Shown: positions 35,304 to 48,611, numbered from the stretch's first letter. The stretch: DNA of 64,000 nt from Apostichopus japonicus (GCF_037975245.1 NC_092564.1:16880984-16944983); one strand, 5' to 3'. Program-made: numbers and translations. The notes: a model not told the origin generated them from the sequence alone.

Positions 35304-38300
35304 GTCCTGCACACATGCATAACATGTTAATATTATAGATAACTTGATTTTATCCCAATGACGGTGCAGTTATTAGCATGACTTTGCAATATTTCCAGTG
35401 GACTGAAGCGTACCAGGTCAAGAGAGGAACTCAATGGAAAAGCGTACAACAAACACGACATTACCTTGTAAATCAAACCTGCCGTACAGTATGAACCCCC
35501 GCTCTCCCCCCCCCCATCCCGGGAAAGGAAGTGAGGGCGATATTGATGAACTTAGCATCCATAGATACCGGATGTGAGACCTGATTAATTCACTTTGGGT
35601 TTGAGTACATTGTTTTTGTATGCTGCCGTGTTGAACGAATCTAATCGTTTTAGTCTTTGCCGACTTTCGGGAAACCAAAATGGCCAAATGAAACTCAAAC
35701 AAGCTTAACTATGTTTGTAAGAAAAAAATACTGAAAGGATTGATTTCTGACCATGCATGGACGGATAAGGTTTGAAGCTTGCATGTGACACACTTTGAAT
35801 CTTAGGCAAAAGGATATTTTTAGTTTAAAAACAAATGAAGATAAAGTCGGTAAGGAATTCAGCTCATTTGAAAATGTGATGAAAAGGGGAACCGTAATAA
35901 ATTCATGAATAAAGATACAGTAACACTTTTTTGCTTTTTCAAAAAGATAGTGTGGAAGTTTCAACTGTGCGTCTCCGCCTTGGCTTTGGCATTTGCTTTA
36001 GATTGACCTCGAAACGGCCTTTTCACAATTGCTTTAGAAATGTATCATGGCGAAGTCACTTACATAAGAATACTTTACTGGATGAGCAACATTGAATTTT
36101 CGGATTAGGGATGTAATTATACAAAAGTAATTTCAACATTGTTCTAAAACCACTCGTGTATTTTGTATGTATTAAAACTGATTAATTTTCATTTATACCC
36201 GGGGCATTATCGATATTTCAGTGGCGTGCATGCGCAAAGTGGGCGGGAATGAACCTCGCTCAAGGTGACCTTCATCGTTATGTGGAAGGTGTCCCTCCCG
36301 TTTAAGTATTTGATGGTGCGTGCATGCTAGATATAGAAAAAAAAAAGGTGCTGTATTTTGCCACTTGAGAAACAATGTTAAATTTTTTTTGACTGTATTG
36401 TTGTACTGCACAAAGATGCTATGCGTTTATATTCTGTGCGTACCATATAATTGTTTTGTAATATTCTGCCTGCCAGTGGGGGGGGGGGGTGGGGGGTTCC
36501 CTTCAATTTTGTGGGGTAAAGTATTTTCGGCGTACACTGGTGTGCTCCCTCCTCTACGTATACCTTCTGTCTCGAATTGGAATTGCTCCCTTTGTTTCGG
36601 ATAGGGGAAGTGAAATGCAAAATGGTACTTTACACCATTTAAAAAATTTGAATTACATTTGTGTAGTAGGCTACAACTTAAATCTTGCATGCAGTATTTT
36701 TTATTGTAGTCCCTGAAAAATGTGTGCGTTGGGGGAGGGGGGGGGGTGACGCCATTGGTTGGAGTGCCCTGATGCCACCACTGTTCTACTGTTGCCGAAA
36801 GCGTTTACAAAATATTACAAAATTCAGGAAAGAAAAAAATTCAAAATGCATATATGAAGATGTGCATGGTTCAGAAATTTTGCTGACAAATCAACTTCAG
36901 CCACCATAAAATCTTTAGAATAGGACCTTGGAGGCACGGTACGCTACAGTAACTATCGAAACGGCCTTAAGGAGCTTATCAGGTTGTTCTTATTGATATT
37001 ATGGTACATCGAGCCCGGCGTCCTTTTTGTCAGTGCGTGCAATGCTAATTCGATACCAAAACCTAACAATTAAAGACCAACTCGACAAAATGAAAAAGAG
37101 AATTAATGAGAAAAAATAATCCATGTAACACTTTGATACTATTAAAGACTTGTTGAAGGCCTCAGTTTATTCGACATGATAGAATATAAGGATCCGAATG
37201 AGAGCAAAACAACGAGAAAAAACTCTTAGTCTTTTGGTAGCCTATACATTATGAACATTTTTAGTAAATTTGAAAGAATGAATTTGGGCAAAATTTTAGT
37301 CCTCATATGCTATAATCGCAAAAAGAGAGAGAAAAAATACTACTGATTTGTTTCTGTATGAGCATTTTTAGCTTTTCCTTACTTTTGTTTTATTTAGTTT
37401 ATCCATGCAGGGGGAGGGACGGGGTGGGGGGGAGTATATCCAACGGTGTGCCATCATTTAGACCAACAAGTTTCGGCCATTGTCCATTAATACAAGGGGA
37501 GGGGCGAAGCTGGGGGGGGACTTTACTACGACTTATTTTATTTGCTAACACAATTTAAAAATCTTGATGATAAATTGTGATATACTTTCACCAACACGTC
37601 AAGTTTTCGAAACTTGAGAGTCGCTTCGAATTCTGGAGCTCAAAACAATATGAAATTTGAAACAAGCAGCTCAGTCCCGAGAGAAAATTAATCGGAAAAT
37701 GTTGGTCAAAAAAGACAATAGAAGTGTTAACGCTAAGGGTTACAGAAAACACCGGACAATACTATCAATGTATATTGGCCTATCGTGAGTTCAGTACAAG
37801 TTAGCACAGAGTTGTGATTACCAAATTCGTACACTACCCCATTCCTACCCCCGTAAATTCAAAGACATACTGTATGTTGCGTACCGTTTGAAAGTTTGAA
37901 GCCGAATGTTCTCGAAAATCAAGCTATTATATGTTGCGTTCATGTCAGGATATGATTAAGACTATTAATTTGAATGATTTTCAACAAAAAGGTACTTTGT
38001 ATAGCCTAATTCATTTTAAACAAAAGGAAATTTTGGTACTTTGTAATTACTTTACTTGTAAACCTGTCCTTTCTATTAACGCAAAAAGCACACTTAATTA
38101 TAATTGAAGAAGCAGGGCACTTTTTATGTTTTTCATAAGACTGGGTCCATTGTGTCGAATGGGAGAGAAAGGAAGGGGAGGGAAGAATGGAGAAAGAGGG
38201 GTAGGGTAGGCGGAACTTGTATACCCTGATGATCGTGCATGCGCACTAGCAGTCATGCGAAACTTTCTTACTGTTGTGCAACTCCCCAGGTATACGGTTT

Positions 38301-38960
38301 CTCCATCAGCGTTCGCGCATCGACCTCTGAGCATGGAGGTCAAAACACTCCATGGTCCGAGTTAGGCCTAAGTGCCATTTATTTTGGAATGAATGCGATA
38401 GCTGACTGGAGAGGTAAGAATGAATAGTCACTGGCATGATAAAGTTGTTTGGTTTTGCTGCATGCAAAGACCTTAGTTTATTTGGGTATGCCACTTCTAT
38501 TTTTTTATGTGTTTGTATTTTTTTCTAGAGATCTAGATTCTAAGTAGCAGTTAGACTCTGACCCTAGTACAAGGCTGCCCTAACCATTGCTGCACGGTAT
38601 CCACTACGACTACTGTACAACACTGGTGTCCTATGGTAGTTTACGGTAAATTCGCGAGTTTAATAGGCATTGAAGACTCGCCCCAAACCGCGTGCCCCCA
38701 TCTGTAAATGTTAACTCTCAGTTGCTTGCAAGTTCTTTGTTAATGGTGTGTTTTGAATTGAATGGGGCTCTAAAGAGAATTGAGCAAACTAAGCCTGGTT
38801 CCATTGACCCGTGTGATAGAGATGCCCTATATTCAATATGATCAGCGGTTCTACAAGTTCATAAATTTGGAAGATGCCAAGTTGTAAATGACCTTTTATT
38901 CGCCATTGGACGATTGTAACTAGTGGTAATTATTTCATTAATAACAGAAACTGTCTAGAA
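35304..38960. other. Divergent intergenic region between GSTO copy 2 and HAO
   Basis: The two genes are transcribed away from each other, so this and the preceding element hold both promoters. I see no convincing exon except a possible HAO 5' UTR exon ending at 38413 with donor GTAAGA. That one sits in a locally CpG-richer patch (38230-38413) and could splice to an acceptor CTGTCTAG two bases before the HAO ATG. Poly-G tracts lie near 36479-36497, 36728-36747 and 37420-37432. Confidence 0.4.
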
Positions 38961-41900
38961 ATGGCTGAAGAAAGTGTGAAGACTTTGAATGACTTTGAAA
39001 TGGTTGCTAAAAGGAAAATATGTCATGAAAAAAGGTGGTTATGGAACTATATTTCAGCTGGGGACGAGAAGACAAGAAGTGAGATGCGAGCAGCTTTTCA
39101 AAAGTGAGTCTTTACTATAGATATTGACTAGAAATATATTTATGAGGAATGCATTTTTACAGTACTCTAACCTCAAAATTTTACTTAAATATATAGCGTA
39201 TACTGCTAGCCTACGGTGCTCGTTTAAAGTACAATTTATAGAAATGGTAGTAATACTAGTATGCTTGTAAGTTAATTGTAACTGTTGATACATGTATAGC
39301 CATGATTGCACAATGTGAAGGCTAACTACCTACTGCATAATTTGCACTGTGAAGCTCTGTACTAATTATTTGCTTAATATATTTGATTTCAAAAACTTCT
39401 TGAGGTAAATTCATTCAATGACTCCAAAACTGATGACTAAAGAGATACAGATAAATTTATTAATTTGGACTACTGGAGGACCCGATTTCATTTTAGACTA
39501 AAGTTATCAATCTGCTCCATGAGCAAATATGAAATTCATAGTGAAAGTAGGTGGGTTTGGCTGAAATTAGGTCCAGTTGGTAGAAGAGGTACAAGTGGGC
39601 TGAGCTGGCCTGAGGGGTGATTCCGAGAGATTGTGGGACATTTGCAGGTCATCAGTATTGCTCCCACAGGAGTGTTAGCTCAGTGGTTAACACCAGTGCC
39701 TTTCAATCATAAGGTCCCCGGTTCGAGTCACTCCCAGATTAATGTATGTCGTCCAGTTACAGAGTTGTTGACAATTAACAATTCATAATCATGGACGTTA
39801 AATATGAATGTTAGAGACTGACTTCGGTCAGCTTGCGGCTTTGATAAGCCAATGATGGCTTCTTCGCGAGTTCCTGCTTGCAGGAGGATCTAATATATAT
39901 ACATACTGTACATACATACATACATGCTAGAAGTTCATATAATGGTCAACCTTGTTTAAATTTCAACAAGCATTTCATACAGTTCATTTATGGCATGGAA
40001 CTATAAAGGCAAGTTTTCATGTATCATTTCTAATGATACAGAAAGATTTTAAAAAGTTTTCAAGTTTTTCTGTATGAAAATGAAGTGCTAGAATCAAATT
40101 GAATGATTATTCATTTTATCGTACTCAATGGTGACCAAACACAAAAAGCTATGTTCGACCATTTTATATTCATGAAGATGTAGTTGATCTGTTGTATATA
40201 TACTTATAAAGCTTCAATCTGCGAGATTCAAGCAATTGCTTTAAAATACTATTTACAATTCTACCCATGGTACATTACTGTTGCACATACTTATCAGCTT
40301 TCTTATATACATACAAACATTAACATACAATAACTGAGGTGGTCATTTTCTGTACATTCGACTGTTAGGTATTGGCTTCAGCCAAATGTGCTGACAGCAC
40401 GAGTGGCAGTCCCAAGCACATGGACGACAGTCCTGGGACAACCGATCAGAATGCCCATTTGCATATCGCCCACAAGTGCCCCGACGTTTATAGATTCCCC
40501 AGACGGAGATGCTCTCGTGGCAAAAGGTGACGTGTGTTAATTTTATATCTCTATATGTGCCACTGCCTAAGTATTTTGAGGTACTTTTTCCCGTTCGATC
40601 GCAACTTCCGCGGCAACACGCCCACGGAGAAGAGATGGAGAGGATTCCAAAAGTTACTTTTTTTTATCACCGTGTGAACTGATGTGGAAGACAAGAGTTT
40701 GGGCTCATTTCAGTTTTTTTTGTGCATTCTGTAATGTAAAAATGGTGGCTTTCTGCATTAATTATATGTTCATTGCAAAGCTATAAACATACAGTAGTTG
40801 CACAGTTTTGAGTGATGTATCAGTGAGCTGTTTTATGGTTTAAAAAGGAAAATGGGTGATGCAACAAAGCTATAAACCACTCCTGCTGTTTTCATTTTCT
40901 GATTTTGGTCACTCGTTTAAGTAGGCCTATTTCAACAACAGAGGTTTAGTTCACTATTCAACCAGTTCAACAAAGATTGGCAAAGATTGGCAAAGAAAAA
41001 CAGGAGTGGTTACTCTGTAGCTTGCAATCCCACCTTTGCGGTCTTGAAGACAGTGACAAAACAATATTTTTACATTATAGTTGATGACTACTGGCTAGCA
41101 TTCTGCTTGGTGACCAATTTATCTGGTATATATATATACTGCTGCATCATTGAGAATTTCTTTAATCTTAATCTTCTATCTTCTTAATCTTCTATTAGAA
41201 TCTTCTTAATCTTCTATAAGAAACTTAATCTTCTATTACTGAATACTGGTAATCTTACAAAAAGTTATTGCATTGTGGACACCTAGAAATGGTTTTTGAC
41301 TTACTGGCTGACAGATTAAATTAGATATAAAAGGAGAAATTTATTTACATTCTGATTGTATCCCAGTAATGTCGAATGAGTAATGAGTAATTCTGTGTTT
41401 TCATATTAATATTTACCCATTATCCTACAGTACTTACTCTATCAAAACACCCTGAGTAACTAATGGTGTCTTTTCCCCATTTCCATTACATATATAGTTG
41501 TGGCAGAACGTGGTACTCTCATGGTGTATTCGTCAGTAAGCAAAATGAACATTGAAAAGTTTGGAAGTAAGCTACCCCCAAATGGAATCTACTGGGCCCA
41601 GACGTACCTGTTCCGAGATAAGAGGAACACACTGCACCTAGTAAGACATGCAGAGAAGTATGGCTTCAAAGCATTAGTTGTGACAGTTGACTCACCGATT
41701 GACTTTGGTTCCAACTTTGTATCGGTTGACGATGTCCCGGATTACCTTCCAGAACATGTGACTGAAGACAGGTAAGTAATAAAGATATTATATCACATAA
41801 TACAACTTCGCCTCTAGTCAATTGCTCAGAGATAAGACACAAAATTTTTCCACCTACAAGAGAAGTACACCCTCACCACCAAAGTGGTGGCTACCGAGTG

Positions 41901-44900
41901 TGGAAATACTGGCTCTAAGATGAGAGAAACACTCATAATATGCTTGATTAGTTAGAAATGTAGAAAGGTATATCCTCAAACATTCAAGTGGTTGTAACGG
42001 AGGTTGAAATATGGCTCTAAGATAAGAGAAACACTCATAATATGCTTGATTAGCTAGAAATGCAATACAGTAATCCCTCAAACACCCTAAGTGGTTGCCA
42101 TTGATTGCGGATGCACCTCATTCCAAGATAAGAGAAACACACTAATCAACAATTTATAATATGCACAGTGCTTGTAGAATATGAAACACATGTATTGGTC
42201 TGACTTGCAGCTTCATGGTTTATAACCTATTTGATAACATCTACAGAGTTGTCATGTGAAGCTTTGTGAATGTTTTCGTTCATTTAAAATACTTTCTTTT
42301 AAACGGTTTTCTCATTGATGAAAGTGCGTCAGTTCCTCTATATTTTCTGCTGTTTTCAGTTCTCCAAATTTGGCATTTCTTGACGGGAAACCCAGGGAAA
42401 AAAGACCGTATGGTGAAACTGAACTATGGACACCATTTAGTGGACTAGGCTATAAAGAGATTTTCTGTGTTTCCACCTGGGAAGATCTTGCATGGTTGAA
42501 AACTCAGACCAAATTACCCATTGTACTTAAAGGAATACTGACAGGTTGGAACATATCTTCTTCTGTCTCTTCATTTTTGAGATATATCTTTGTTTACCAA
42601 TTACTAGCTGAGGTTGGGTTGTAGACTCGTAGGTAAAGTATATGAACTTGCAGATTTTGTTAAAGTAACCTCCCTGTTCTGGTGTCAGTCAAAGTTATAT
42701 GTCCGTACTTAATCGAGTTTTGCTTTCCGTAGATTGGAAATAGTTTATATAATTTGTGAAAAAGATTCACTTGCTACTTGAGCAAAAACAGTGATTTGGG
42801 TCTTTGTGGGAAGAGAGTTTAGTTTACAGTTTATATATGAAATGCTGTACATTTATGTATTCATGTATGCGTATTTGTGACCATTTCATTTTTTCTTCTT
42901 TTTTTTCAGCCAAGGCAGCCAAACTTGCTGTAAAGGCTGGCGTTGATGGCATTCTGGTTTCTTCACATGGTGGACGTCAACTTGTTGGAGCCCCACCTCC
43001 CGTGAGTTGACAGTCGACGGATAGTCTTTTGTATCTCAACTGTTAAATGTTATGCGTTCAATCTGAGTAATCTTGCTAATTTAATAAGAACACGAAGAGA
43101 GCAAGTTACCTACTTGAAATCAAAAACAGTAATCTTTATTGGGTTCTCTCGTGTAGGTCTATCGGCTAGCAGGACACGATGGCGCTCTTCACCTTTGACA
43201 TTAAGACACTCACAGATCATGACGGGGGGATCTTTCATTTCATTACACCTACCAGTCAGTTGAACATCAATTGCCCGTAGGCTGAACCACTGGTCAAATA
43301 GGATACTTATGTAGTTAACAACTTATCTTTTGTTGTCACACAATTGAGAAACTTACAGCTCTGTTTGGATCATTTCAAACTGTCTGAACAAAGAGAAAGA
43401 TATCTTCCCGACGAAGAAAGTTCGCTTTCTTTTTGAACAGGTCACTCTTGTTCCATTCAGGCTCAACCAATCATCACATACGGTTATATTCTTAAAAATG
43501 CTTCTCCCAGCATAAAAAGCTTTTAAATATTACTTTTATAACTATTTTATTTTCTAATTCACACATTCCTGTAATACTGTATGTCTAAGAAACTCTTACC
43601 CGCTCACTCCTCATTCTGTACAACAAAAAAAGGTTTCTTGTGATGCCTCAGGGTTGGGAGTGGATTTGGGGCTGTGAGAGGGTGGGAGTTGGACTTTTGG
43701 AAGAGCACGAGTGGAGTATTTTCAGAGCTTCATGTAGTAGTGCTTATACATTAATTTCATAACTTCATAACTTATTTGAGTTATTTCATATCACCAGCTG
43801 GCAGCTTTACCAGATGTCATTGAAGCGGTCAAGGGCACCAACATAGAGGTTTACTTGGACGGAGAAGTCAGGTCCGGGAGTGATGTTTTCAAGGCTATTG
43901 CTCTAGGGGCTAGAGCTGTTTTCATCGCAAGACCGATCCTGTGGGGCCTAGCTGTAAATGTAAGTAGTTTAGAAATAGAGTCATAAGTCATATCAAGGTT
44001 TTGATTGAAGCCCTTTAATATCGTGATGTGATTTTGTAGCAACATCAATTAATGAAGTTGAAGCCATCTCGGTCTGGCGACTAGTTTGGCAGTTTTCAAG
44101 GCAGACATAAATAAATTTCTCTTTTTTTCCCTGCTGAGGTATAGTTATTTATTACATTAGTTTAAAATGGGCAATAAAAGCACCCATATCTTATACTGTT
44201 TATACCCAATCCACGGTTGAGAAACCAATGAAGTAGATTCCAAACTATTACCTAAAACCAACATCACAATATGTTGTCCCTAACCCGAGATACGGTTGAT
44301 TGGTTGTTACATGTTTTGACTGGGTAAACCCTCCTTGACAACCGGCGGTGTAGCAGTAGTTCTACTTATTACAGATGTCCTTAGAAACCTTTACTTTCCT
44401 TTCATAATCTTCTTGTTGAAGTGTGATACAGTTTGATATTCTTCTTTAGCTGCCAATGTTTACTGTCTGTAAAATTTCATCAACAGTACAACCGTACAGA
44501 AAAATTCCAACTATTTTCTTAAAAAAAGCAATCAACTTCAACTTCAACCGCTGCAATAGTCCTTTTATAGTTGTGTAGTCTATAGTTTGTATGCATTCGA
44601 TAGCTTTACCGTTACCAGGTGCTAGTCCCGGCCATATAAAGAGCTGATGTTTTTCATTGTCATATATATGTAGACCGATGAGGTCTGATAATAAACCAAA
44701 AGTTGCATCATTATTGAATGAAATATTTACATTCGTGTTGTTGACATTAAATAATGTGTTGTTATGTTTTCTTGGGTACATTTGCAAAATGTCACAACAA
44801 TCACAAAATTTGAACGGTTGATGGCTGGGTTGAACAGATTTTTCTTCCAGGCCATCTGCAGATTAATTTGATAATAAGTTGAACCAGGCACCATGTTGGT

Positions 44901-47323
44901 ATCATCTTTGTTCTTTCTCACATGTATATTTTATTTCCCCTACCTTCACCCTATCCCATTTATTTACATGTAATTGCCCTTTGGATTAATTTTTGCTAAA
45001 TTATCTATGGTTTACTTTGTAGAGACTAGAAGGTGTGCGAAACGTACTGAAAATCTTAGAAGACGAATTTACAACGGTTGTGACAATGTGTGGTAAAGTA
45101 TAATGTTGATATCTTAACACTGTGTACGCTAATAGAAACTACCCTTTGTAAAGCTATTTTACAACCGTTTCAGAAAATGTGCGGTTATGTATAATGTTGA
45201 TATCTTAACACTGTGTACGCTAATAGAAACTACCCTTTGTAAAGGTATTTAACACCGATTTCAGACAATGTGCGGTATTTGTATAATGTTGATATCTTAA
45301 CACTGTGTACGCTAATAGAAACTACCCTTTGTAAAGGTATTTATAACAGCGATGAGTATATATATTTTTAAACAAATATATGATTCTTGACCCATATGTT
45401 TCATTGTGATAGTCGATTTAAGTTTTCAACAGTATAGTCAACAAAAAGTCTAAGCACAGTGGCGTAGCCACCGAGGGGCGTTGGAGGGCAACAGCCACCC
45501 CCATGAAAGCTTGTCGCCCCCGAGTCTAGGGATGCACCGGATCCAAATTTTTGGATCCGGCCGGAACCGGATTTTGCCGGATAGTACATGAAATCCGGCC
45601 GGATAAAATCCGGCCGGACCGGATTTTTTCATTACTCAAAAGAAACTCATTAATAAGAAGTAGAAGTATGAAACAAGGAGCAAATGTTAGGTGAGGTATA
45701 CGCATATTATAAAGAAGGTGAAATTAAGACCCCATTTAGTGGGTCAGACCATTGAGAAAATTAAACTAAACATGTTAAACCTAATTTTTCCTTACTTTGA
45801 ATGTTTTTATTATTTTTTGGAAATAGTTTACATTGATTTAAGTTAATACCAACACCTTTTTAAGGAATAATTCAGGCCAGATTTTGAAAAATATCCGGCC
45901 AGAACCGGATAATTGCTCACTATCCGGCCGGATAGTCCGGCCGGACTGGATATCCGGTGCATCCCTACCCTAGTCGCCCTCCCACTGGGATTTTGGGTGT
46001 CGAAAAAATATGATATCGCTAGTAATTTCAAAATAGAAAATGCTTAGATGCAACTTGCAAGGCCTGGGAAGTGCCATTTCCAGCGATCTGAGAGGCATTT
46101 TCAACAAAAATGTTCTTGTGCGCTTCGCTCCAACTCATGGCGGCGCTACGCATAGATAGTTTCCAATGCCGAATCTACGGCTCTGATAATTTGCCTACAG
46201 GTTCGCCCCTCCCTTGGCAAATTCCTTGCTATGCGCCTGAATAAATACTAATACAAACAGCCAATCAGGATCATGTAACCAGTGCGCATTAACTGATCAA
46301 CAAGCTAGTGAGCAATACTATACCCTTATAGAAAGGTGGTTTCCAGGTATTGGAATGCCAAAGAAGATGTTAAAAGGTAAAAAATGCTGACATCATACAG
46401 GTTTATCACATAATTGTTCGCGTCATTGCCTCGACACTCTGTTACATTTTCAATTGGGATTTCACTTCTGGTGCTTGCTCTTAAAACCGCTAAAAAACAA
46501 ATTTTCAAGATAAGAGACAATACTATCGCTGAGAACCACCGGCTTATCAGTCTATCACCCTAATAATATTTCAGACACAATCTTTGATGTCAGTTTGACA
46601 TATAGTTTGGTCATTTCAGTATGTTACTTGCCTGAAAGCACAGTCAATCTTTCCTTATTTTCTATGAGCAATTTGCAGATTTGTCTAAAAATGTCAATGC
46701 CGGTGTCAAACTCAGAAAAGATATGTCATGATATTTCAAAGTAACTTACCAGACTGTTTTTTTTTCTATTTCACCAAACTATTTGATGACCATATCAAGA
46801 CATCTCAAAATAAGGGATGTTAAGAAAACTTTAGAGCAGCTTACAAGGCCTGGGAAGTGTCATTTCCAACGATCTAGGAGGCCTTTTTAGCTAAACATTT
46901 TTGGTATGCTGCGCGCCAACCCATGGTGGCGCTCCGCTTAGATAGTAACAAGACGCCATCCCAGCGCCCCCCCCCCCACTGAAAAAAATCCGGGCTACAC
47001 CACTGCCTAAGCACAGCATTTGAATAGTAGCTTACCAAGTGTAATGTACCATAGTTGCATAGTAGTTATTCCTAGCTTAGCCTACTGTACAGGAAAGGCC
47101 TAGTACAGGTCAAGTTATACAAATACATGGTTTTGTCCCAAACTTCCATTTTTATGTCAAACTTGATTAGTCAGTGGTTGATTGGTTATTTGTTTTTAGA
47201 CTTAATAATGATGTTGTTCGTTTCTCGTGTTCACCCTTAAACTATTTCATGTTTGAATTCACAGGTTGCTCTAGCATTCAAGAAGTGGATTCTTCCTACC
47301 TCAAGTTAAAGTCACTATATTAA
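38961..47323 (+). CDS. HAO1-like: 2-hydroxyacid oxidase-like flavoprotein, divergent
   Basis: Eight exons join in phase: 38961-39103, 40369-40526, 41498-41771, 42360-42544, 42910-43001, 43798-43959, 45023-45092 and 47265-47323. They give 1143 nt, 380 aa. The fold is the FMN-dependent alpha-hydroxyacid dehydrogenase TIM barrel: WNYISAGDE near residue 28-36, [49 protein letters not shown] (Lys249), [11 protein letters not shown] (His273, Arg276) and a C-terminal phosphate-site block, residues 304-334. The family oxidises glycolate or longer 2-hydroxyacids to 2-oxoacids with H2O2 release, normally in peroxisomes. Usual signature positions differ: RQLDG is RQLVG, DGG is DGE (Glu307) and GRP is ARP (Ala328). 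The C-terminus KSLY is not a standard PTS1. The exon 7 donor lies in a triplicated segment, and a longer reading without splicing stops after GKV. Confidence 0.93.
39670..39925 (+). mobile_element. tRNA-derived SINE in HAO intron 1
   Basis: The head GGAGTGTTAGCTCAGTGG has an A box (TTAGCTCAGTGG), and CCCCGGTTCGAGTCACTCCC has a B box (GGTTCGAGTC), with tRNA-like spacing. An unrelated body of about 170 bp follows, ending in (TA) and (CATA) simple repeats. It reads as a SINE, not a working tRNA gene, because the body and simple-repeat tail follow directly. Confidence 0.7.
41858..42145. repeat. Diverged tandem repeat, about three 110-115-bp units
   Basis: CTCTAAGATAAGAGAAACAC and ATAATATGCTTGATTAG recur in three diverged units, each with a CAAACAYYCWAAGTGGTTG-like start. 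They lie in HAO intron 3, starting about 90 bp after the exon 3 donor. Confidence 0.8.
45070..45350 (+). repeat. Triplicated exon 7 end and donor of HAO
   Basis: Three tandem units of about 91-92 bp begin with the last coding bases of exon 7. The phrase TATAATGTTGATATCTTAAC starts at about 45099, 45190 and 45282, each preceded by a diverged copy of the exon end (AATGTGTGGTAAAG, then AATGTGCGGTTATG, then AATGTGCGGTATTT). Only the first unit keeps a usable donor (GTAAAG). Confidence 0.88.
45457..47005. mobile_element. hAT-type element, family F, in HAO intron 7
   Basis: The ends are CAGTGGCGTAGCCACCG and CCGGGCTACACCACTG. The target duplication is TCTAAGCA at 45449-45456 against CCTAAGCA at 47006-47013, 7 of 8 matching. 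The span of 1549 bp includes a nested element (45527-45967). Two diverged copies of the shared module lie inside, at about 46044-46165 and 46838-46955. The first is followed by TTCCTTGCTATGCGCCTG, which resembles another element end, so the interior may be a further composite. Confidence 0.8.
45527..45967. mobile_element. hAT-type MITE, family G, nested (441 bp)
   Basis: It starts TAGGGATGCACCGGATCC and ends ATATCCGGTGCATCCCTA, with target duplication CCCGAGTC at 45519-45526 against CCCTAGTC at 45968-45975, 7 of 8 matching. Subterminal blocks repeat CCGGCCGGA on both strands, which would give an unusually GC-palindromic terminus. The centre is AT-rich, and no transposase is visible. Confidence 0.88.
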
Positions 47324-47859
47324 AAGGTAAACCCCCTTGTAACATGAGTCGATGAAATATTCCATTGTTATAACAGAGATGTTTTTATTACTCGCCCTTC
47401 ACAGTGTTCGCTCTACTGTGATGGAAAGACTTGCTATAGCAAGTCAACCTTTGTACAATGAACCGATGATGATCCATCTTATTGCTTGGCTCTTCAGAAA
47501 GGATGCTTTACTGAAATAAAAATTTTATTTTGGCTCAAAGTTAGGGTTAAACACAAGTTTTTCATAGTAACTGCTTTTGATTGCATACCTGAAAAAAAGG
47601 AGTCTGTTAGTGGGAGAAGCATTTCCAAATATAAAATTATAACAATGCTAACCATTTCAACACATTTTCTATTGAAAAATACCAGACAGTCAGTGCATTA
47701 AAAAAAGTAATTAAAGGAAATTAAAGGAATTAATGAAACGACAGAAATTAATGGGGAAAAAGGAAATTACAGAGGTGACAGAGGAAATTGAAGGGGAAGG
47801 GTATAAGCTCGTACATTCTTTTTTACCATTGAAATTGATACCTGAAACTAAACCGCTGA

Positions 47860-48267
47860 AATAAAGTCAAAGAATGTTGAAACTGTGTTTTATTTAACAT
47901 TTTGAAATTGTTTTGCTTTATTAATTAAATATCTATATATCTATTTACATATTTCACATTCGTTCAAAAGTCACACAGCATAACATGAAGGCATATTGTA
48001 GAATAAGAAAATCACTGACAAACTCTGTACTTAAGCCGGGATTGCATGCACAGTTAATCGGTTACGTCATTGTAAAATTTCAACTATATTACAATATTGT
48101 TATTCAATGAAAACTGCCTGTCCCCTCATATGTGACAAATTGCATGTCGGTGATAACTCCACTAGAATATGGGATTCAAGCGGGTGAGGCGAGAGGTTGG
48201 TTGAATAATGTTACAGAGTAATCATATATTTAGACAATTTTACACTTGTAAATTTCTTGTCAATAAA
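47860..48267 (+). terminator. Candidate poly(A) signals of HAO
   Basis: AATAAA occurs at 47860-47865 and 48262-48267, 540 and 940 bp after the HAO stop codon. Either could end the transcript. The second is followed by TTGTGATT, a GT-rich downstream element. Confidence 0.45.
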
Positions 48268-48611
48268 GTATTGTGATTTATAACCTAATTTCAGTATTTG
48301 AATGTTTTGTTTTTTCTTAAACATGTGAAATTCACATGTTGAAATTATACTAGTACAATATTATGCATTTTTAACTAAAAGTTGTTTTACTTAATTTCTG
48401 AAAACAAAAGATCACATTTAAAATGTGCCATCGCCTCCTCGGACGGCATCACCCTGAGGTTCTTGCATTAGACCTGCATGATGTGTGACAATGTTATGCC
48501 CAGTTATGCACATGAGCATTGTGAAGGGTCACAAACCAAGTTACTTTTGATCAACTTGGTCCACTTGATTCCTCACTACCTGACTTCCCCCTACCCTACT
48601 CCCATACCCCT

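Noticed and set aside
39670-39745. Functional tRNA gene in HAO intron 1
   Set aside because: It is tRNA-like but continues into a SINE body with a simple-repeat tail.
45023-45102. HAO ending at the stop just after exon 7 (GKV)
   Set aside because: Splicing at 45092 to 47265 restores the family C-terminus in phase, which the unspliced reading lacks.
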